From Povalibacter uvarum (lineage in GTDB: Bacteria > Pseudomonadota > Gammaproteobacteria > Steroidobacterales > Steroidobacteraceae), in assembly GCF_014202975.1 (NCBI RefSeq), contig NZ_JACHHZ010000004.1:372001-436000 (forward strand): a stretch of DNA of 64,000 nucleotides, read 5' to 3'. The notes beneath the pieces are model-generated. The model made no database searches. It was not told where the DNA came from and worked only from the letters and a program-made list of their open reading frames with translations. The translations under genes were made by a program, and so were the position numbers. Position 1 is the first letter of the stretch; each line of letters opens with the position of its first letter. This document shows positions 60,932 through 64,000 of the stretch, piece by piece.

Positions 60932-62251
60932 CTAGGGCGCCGCGATCCGCGGAATGTAGAGTTTGATCGTCGTGCCCTGGTCCGGCGCACTGTCGACCCG
61001 AATGAACCCGCCCGCGCGGGAGATGATCTGGTCCACGATCGCGAGCCCGAGCCCCGTGCCGTTCTCGCCTTTCGTCGTGAAGAAGGGTTTGAAGATATTC
61101 GCGCGCGTGGTTTCGTCCATGCCGCAGCCGGTGTCCGTTACCCTGATCAGGACGAACGTGCCGGTGTCACCGTCCGGATCTTCGATCTCGGCATCTTCCG
61201 CGCTGATGGTCAGTTCTCCGCCGGACGGCATCGCGTCCCGCGCGTTCAGCACCAGGTTGAGCAGCGTCCGTTCGAGTTGGGCGGAGTCGATGAAGATGCG
61301 GCTCACCGGACGACCCAGTTCGCTCGTGAGGCGGATGCGATTGCTGACGAGGACCTGCAGCATGCTGTGCATCGAGAGGATGATCTTGGTCGCATCGACC
61401 ACGCGCGGCGACAGCGGTGTGTCCTTGCCGAACGACATGACTTCCTGCGTGAGATTATTGCCCCGCTGAAGGATCTCGACGATCCGCTGCGAATACCGGT
61501 CGGCATCGGGCGGCAGCGACGGCAGGCGCCGGATCAGTTCCGCGAACCCCATCGCGGCACCGAGGATTCCGCGGAAATCGTGCGCGATCCCCGCGGCCAT
61601 CCGGCCGACGGCCTCCATCCGATGCACTTCCATCAGATGCGTTTCATACGCATGCAATGCGGCGCGGGCCGTCACCCGCTCGTGCTCCTGGTAGAGGCGG
61701 GCGATGTTGTCCGCGACCGAGCTGGCGAAGTCGGATTCAGCGCCGGTCCATTCCCGAACGCCGCCGATATGCTCATGACACACGACGCCGACGACCTGGC
61801 CTTCGAGGTAGATCGGGGCATCGAGCATCGAAGTGATGCCGAGCGGCTTCAGGTACGACTCGTTGAGTTCGTGCGTGAGCTCGGAAGCGCTCGCATCAGC
61901 CGCGGGCAGCGTACGCCGCGCATGCAGCGCATCGAAGTAGCCGGGGAAATCCTCCGCGCGCAGAATGGCCCCCTGGAACTCCGCGTTCCTCGACCGCTGA
62001 AACAGGTAGCGGCAGCGAAGCGCGCGACCCTCATCGAGCAACACCCACACACCGATCCGGTCGATGCTCAGCGCTTCGACGACGATCTTTGCCAGTTGCA
62101 GCCAGGTTTCGCGCAGCGAGCCGCCGGAGGTGGCATGCAGGCGGGCGAGCTGCAGTCGGGCCTGTTCGAACAATCGGGTCTGCCCGAAGACCGGCGCGGA
62201 TCCAGGTTCCATGGGTGCGCTCTTGGCGGCCGTGCGATCAGGTGTGTCCAT
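60932..62251 (-). CDS. GAF-domain sensor histidine kinase
   Basis: A 439-residue soluble kinase. A GAF domain (about 45-190) is followed by the dimerisation box RMAAGIAHDFRGILGAAMGF with His224. The ATPase domain has NLVLNARDAMPSGG, DTGCGMD and GTGLGLAIVDQII. No transmembrane helix is present. It has no adjacent response regulator of its own and is convergent with the LytTR gene. The absence of a receiver distinguishes it from the hybrid kinase at 52553. Confidence 0.93.
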   Translation of the reverse strand: MDTPDRTAAKSAPMEPGSAPVFGQTRLFEQARLQLARLHATSGGSLRETWLQLAKIVVEALSIDRIGVWVLLDEGRALRCRYLFQRSRNAEFQGAILRAEDFPGYFDALHARRTLPAADASASELTHELNESYLKPLGITSMLDAPIYLEGQVVGVVCHEHIGGVREWTGAESDFASSVADNIARLYQEHERVTARAALHAYETHLMEVHRMEAVGRMAAGIAHDFRGILGAAMGFAELIRRLPSLPPDADRYSQRIVEILQRGNNLTQEVMSFGKDTPLSPRVVDATKIILSMHSMLQVLVSNRIRLTSELGRPVSRIFIDSAQLERTLLNLVLNARDAMPSGGELTISAEDAEIEDPDGDTGTFVLIRVTDTGCGMDETTRANIFKPFFTTKGENGTGLGLAIVDQIISRAGGFIRVDSAPDQGTTIKLYIPRIAAP

Positions 62252-62401
62252 TAATGCCCGACTCTACGCTGCGGCCGTGGGTTCGGCCAATAGCGGAATC
62301 GCGCCGGCCAACGGTGCGATCCCCAGGGCTGCGACGTAACACGGCCGACATCGGGCCGGTTAGAATCAGCCCCCCGACACAGCCAGAGAAAATGCATCGT
62401 G

Positions 62402-62935
62402 ATGGAGCGTGCGATTGAGAAGTTGTTGTTCGCCAGCCGCTGGATCCTGGCGCCCGTTTACCTTGGCATGTCGCTGGCGCTATTCGCCCTGGGCATCAAG
62501 TTCTTCACGGAGGTGTATCACCTCCTGCACACGATCATGGTGGTCACCGAAGCCGACCTCGTGCTGCGCCTGCTGGCCCTCGTCGACCTGGTGCTCGTCG
62601 GCAGCCTGATCGTGATGGTGATGTTCTCGGGCTACGAGAACTTCGTGTCCAAGATCGACGTCAAGGACGGCGGCGACAATCTCGGCTGGCTCGGCAAGCT
62701 CGATGCGAGCAGCCTCAAGCTGAAAGTGGCCGCGTCGATCGTCGCCATCTCCTCGATCCACCTGCTGCGCGCGTTCATGGGCATCGGCGGGGATCCCACC
62801 AAGGTGTTCGGCGAACCCGAACAGGACCGGCTCATGTGGTTCGTCATCATCCATCTGACGTTCGTGATTTCAGCCGTGATGATGGGCGTGCTCGACAAGA
62901 TATCGTTCGCCAGCCACCGGGATGCGGAGCATTGA
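62402..62935 (+). CDS. yqhA: YqhA/UPF0114 family membrane protein
   Basis: A 177-residue TIGR00645/UPF0114 protein with four transmembrane helices: [23 protein letters not shown]-like, then [51 protein letters not shown] and [25 protein letters not shown] 62402 is preferred over GTG 62399. Function is unknown; a role in ion or small-molecule movement has been proposed for related proteins. The last codons overlap the next gene. Confidence 0.9.
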   Translation: MERAIEKLLFASRWILAPVYLGMSLALFALGIKFFTEVYHLLHTIMVVTEADLVLRLLALVDLVLVGSLIVMVMFSGYENFVSKIDVKDGGDNLGWLGKLDASSLKLKVAASIVAISSIHLLRAFMGIGGDPTKVFGEPEQDRLMWFVIIHLTFVISAVMMGVLDKISFASHRDAEH

Positions 62936-63453
62936 TCTACTCCCTCGCCAACCGCCAGATCGAAACGCACGGCGACGACTACTTCGTCGCGCCTAGTGCG
63001 GATGTGATCGGCAGCGTGCGTCTCGGTCGCTGGGCGAGCGTCTGGTTCAACGCCGTGCTTCGCGGTGACAACGACTGGATCGAGATCGGCGACGGGACGA
63101 ACGTGCAGGACGGCACAGTGATGCACACCGACTCGGGCGTACCGCTGATCGTCGGTGCCAATACGACGATCGGTCACAAGGCCTTCCTGCATGCCTGCCG
63201 CGTTGGCGATCATTCGCTGATCGCCAACGGCGCGATGATTCTCGATGGCGCCACGATCGGCAGCTACAGCATCGTCGCCGCCGGCGCTTTCGTGCCTCCG
63301 CGCAAGACGATTCCCGACGGCGTCGTTGTGATGGGCAATCCCGCGCAGGTCGTGCGCGAGATCACGGAGAAGGATCGATACCTGCTGCAGCACGCGGCGC
63401 TGCATTATCAGGACAATGCGAAGCGATACAGGACGGAGCTGGTCGTCCGTTGA
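62932..63453 (+). CDS. Gamma-carbonic-anhydrase-like protein (YrdA family)
   Basis: A 173-residue left-handed beta-helix protein beginning at TTG 62932 ([32 protein letters not shown]), overlapping the yqhA stop codon. The metal-site histidines are present in VMHTDSG and [14 protein letters not shown], and the hexapeptide repeat is regular (V-x-G-A-N-T-T-I-G). A C-terminal helix ([21 protein letters not shown]) completes the trimer. These proteins may bind zinc or iron. Carbonic anhydrase activity is not certain in this branch. Confidence 0.88.
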   Translation: MIYSLANRQIETHGDDYFVAPSADVIGSVRLGRWASVWFNAVLRGDNDWIEIGDGTNVQDGTVMHTDSGVPLIVGANTTIGHKAFLHACRVGDHSLIANGAMILDGATIGSYSIVAAGAFVPPRKTIPDGVVVMGNPAQVVREITEKDRYLLQHAALHYQDNAKRYRTELVVR

Positions 63454-63471
63454 TCAGGTGATCACACCCTG

Positions 63472-63936
63472 TCACGCACCCACGGTTCTCTGCTCAGGCT
63501 TCTCGCCTTCCGCGAAAAACTCCAGCGATATCGAGTTCAGACAATGTCTCTGATGCGTCGGCGGCGGACCATCGTCGAAGACGTGGCCGAGGTGCGCGTC
63601 GCAGCGCGCGCAGCGAATCTCCGTGCGGATCATGCCGTGGCTGCGGTCGACGATTTCTCGGATGTGAGCCGGATCGAACGGCTGATAGAAACTCGGCCAG
63701 CCCGTGCCCGATTCGAACTTCGAATCTGCCTTGTAGAGCGGCAGGCCGCACAAGCGGCACGCGTAAACTCCGGACTTCTTGTTGCCCAATAGCGTGCCGC
63801 AGAAGGGCCGCTCAGTGCCCTGGTGCAGGATCACGTGACGCTCTTCCGGCGTGAAGCCGGCTGCGTGCTTATCGCGGTCGGCGTCGGTGAATGGGCGCAG
63901 ATCGTAGCCGCTAGCGGAGACGGTCGGGGCTGGCAT
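63472..63936 (-). CDS. msrB: Peptide-methionine (R)-S-oxide reductase MsrB
   Basis: A 154-residue repair enzyme reducing methionine-R-sulfoxide with thioredoxin. The zinc site has Cys60 and Cys63 (YACRLCG) and Cys109 and Cys112 ([15 protein letters not shown]). The catalytic Cys132 is in [22 protein letters not shown] is the substrate region. No signal peptide is present, so it is cytoplasmic. The 64 bases after its start codon hold nothing recognisable before the window ends. Confidence 0.96.
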   Translation of the reverse strand: MPAPTVSASGYDLRPFTDADRDKHAAGFTPEERHVILHQGTERPFCGTLLGNKKSGVYACRLCGLPLYKADSKFESGTGWPSFYQPFDPAHIREIVDRSHGMIRTEIRCARCDAHLGHVFDDGPPPTHQRHCLNSISLEFFAEGEKPEQRTVGA

Positions 63937-64000
63937 GGCGTCGTTCCTGGGGGAGAGGGGATGACGTCAGTATGAGGGCCGCGATCCGGCTCTCAAGCCC

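Overview
The window is GC-rich chromosomal DNA from a Gram-negative gammaproteobacterium. It has a complete twitching-motility region (pilT/pilU and pilGHIJ-chpA), the block yggS-proC-yggT-yggU-DUF4426 divergent from pilT, and pyrB-ruvX-yqgE-tonB-gshB next to pilG. Both orders are familiar from Pseudomonas and xanthomonads. The number of TonB, CadC/TPR and serine-hydrolase genes and the style of the intergenic palindromes suggest the Xanthomonadales/Nevskiales/Steroidobacterales branch; that placement is inference, because no rRNA is present. No prophage, transposase, CRISPR array, rRNA or tRNA was recognised.

Layout. 1-366: 3' end of an MscS-type channel gene. About 500-15200: a divergent block that reads as a peptide/muropeptide scavenging locus. 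Leftward it has a transglutaminase-like protein, a large TonB-dependent receptor, two penicillin-binding-type serine hydrolases and an M20 metallopeptidase. Rightward it has a DUF819 permease, an NlpC/P60 endopeptidase with YkfC-like architecture, an L-Ala-D/L-Glu epimerase, an RpiR/MurR-type regulator and a YkuD-type L,D-transpeptidase-like protein. 15.3-19.0 kb: htpG with a near-consensus sigma-32 promoter, an FKBP lipoprotein, an alpha/beta hydrolase and a TerB-like protein. 19.1-23 kb: an HU-like gene with phased A-tracts upstream, then the DUF4426-yggU-yggT-proC-yggS block. 23.1-26.7 kb: pilT, pilU and a third PilT/PilU-type ATPase.

26.7-31.7 kb: a leftward three-gene operon (lipoprotein, lipoprotein, transmembrane Ser/Thr kinase). 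The extracytoplasmic domain of the kinase is clearly homologous to the first lipoprotein. The operon is divergent from a membrane-bound CadC-like regulator with TPRs, and this looks like an undescribed signalling module. 31.8-37.2 kb: a PyrK-like protein, pyrB, ruvX, yqgE, TonB and gshB. 37.4-48 kb: pilG, pilH, pilI, pilJ, a 2110-residue chpA and a second CheW-like gene, with no pilK or chpB. 48-54.5 kb: rsmE, ampD, a BtuF-like gene, an SSS transporter, an alkyltransferase-like protein and a hybrid histidine kinase. 54.7-60.9 kb: VWA lipoprotein, ECF sigma factor, putative anti-sigma factor, cytochrome P460-like protein and a LytS/LytTR pair. 60.9-63.9 kb: a GAF histidine kinase, yqhA, a gamma-carbonic-anhydrase-like gene and msrB.

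A striking genome-scale feature is the set of intergenic palindromes. Two families resemble classic REPs (CATTCCCGCG... and GTGGGTCCGGC...). The others are built from short words repeated about three times in tandem in each arm: nonamers NNCACGGRG, and heptamers such as GCGGTTR, GCGGATA, GAGCGRN or GCTAGCN. They sit inside operons, and in several places their arms supply the stop codon or last codons of the neighbouring gene.
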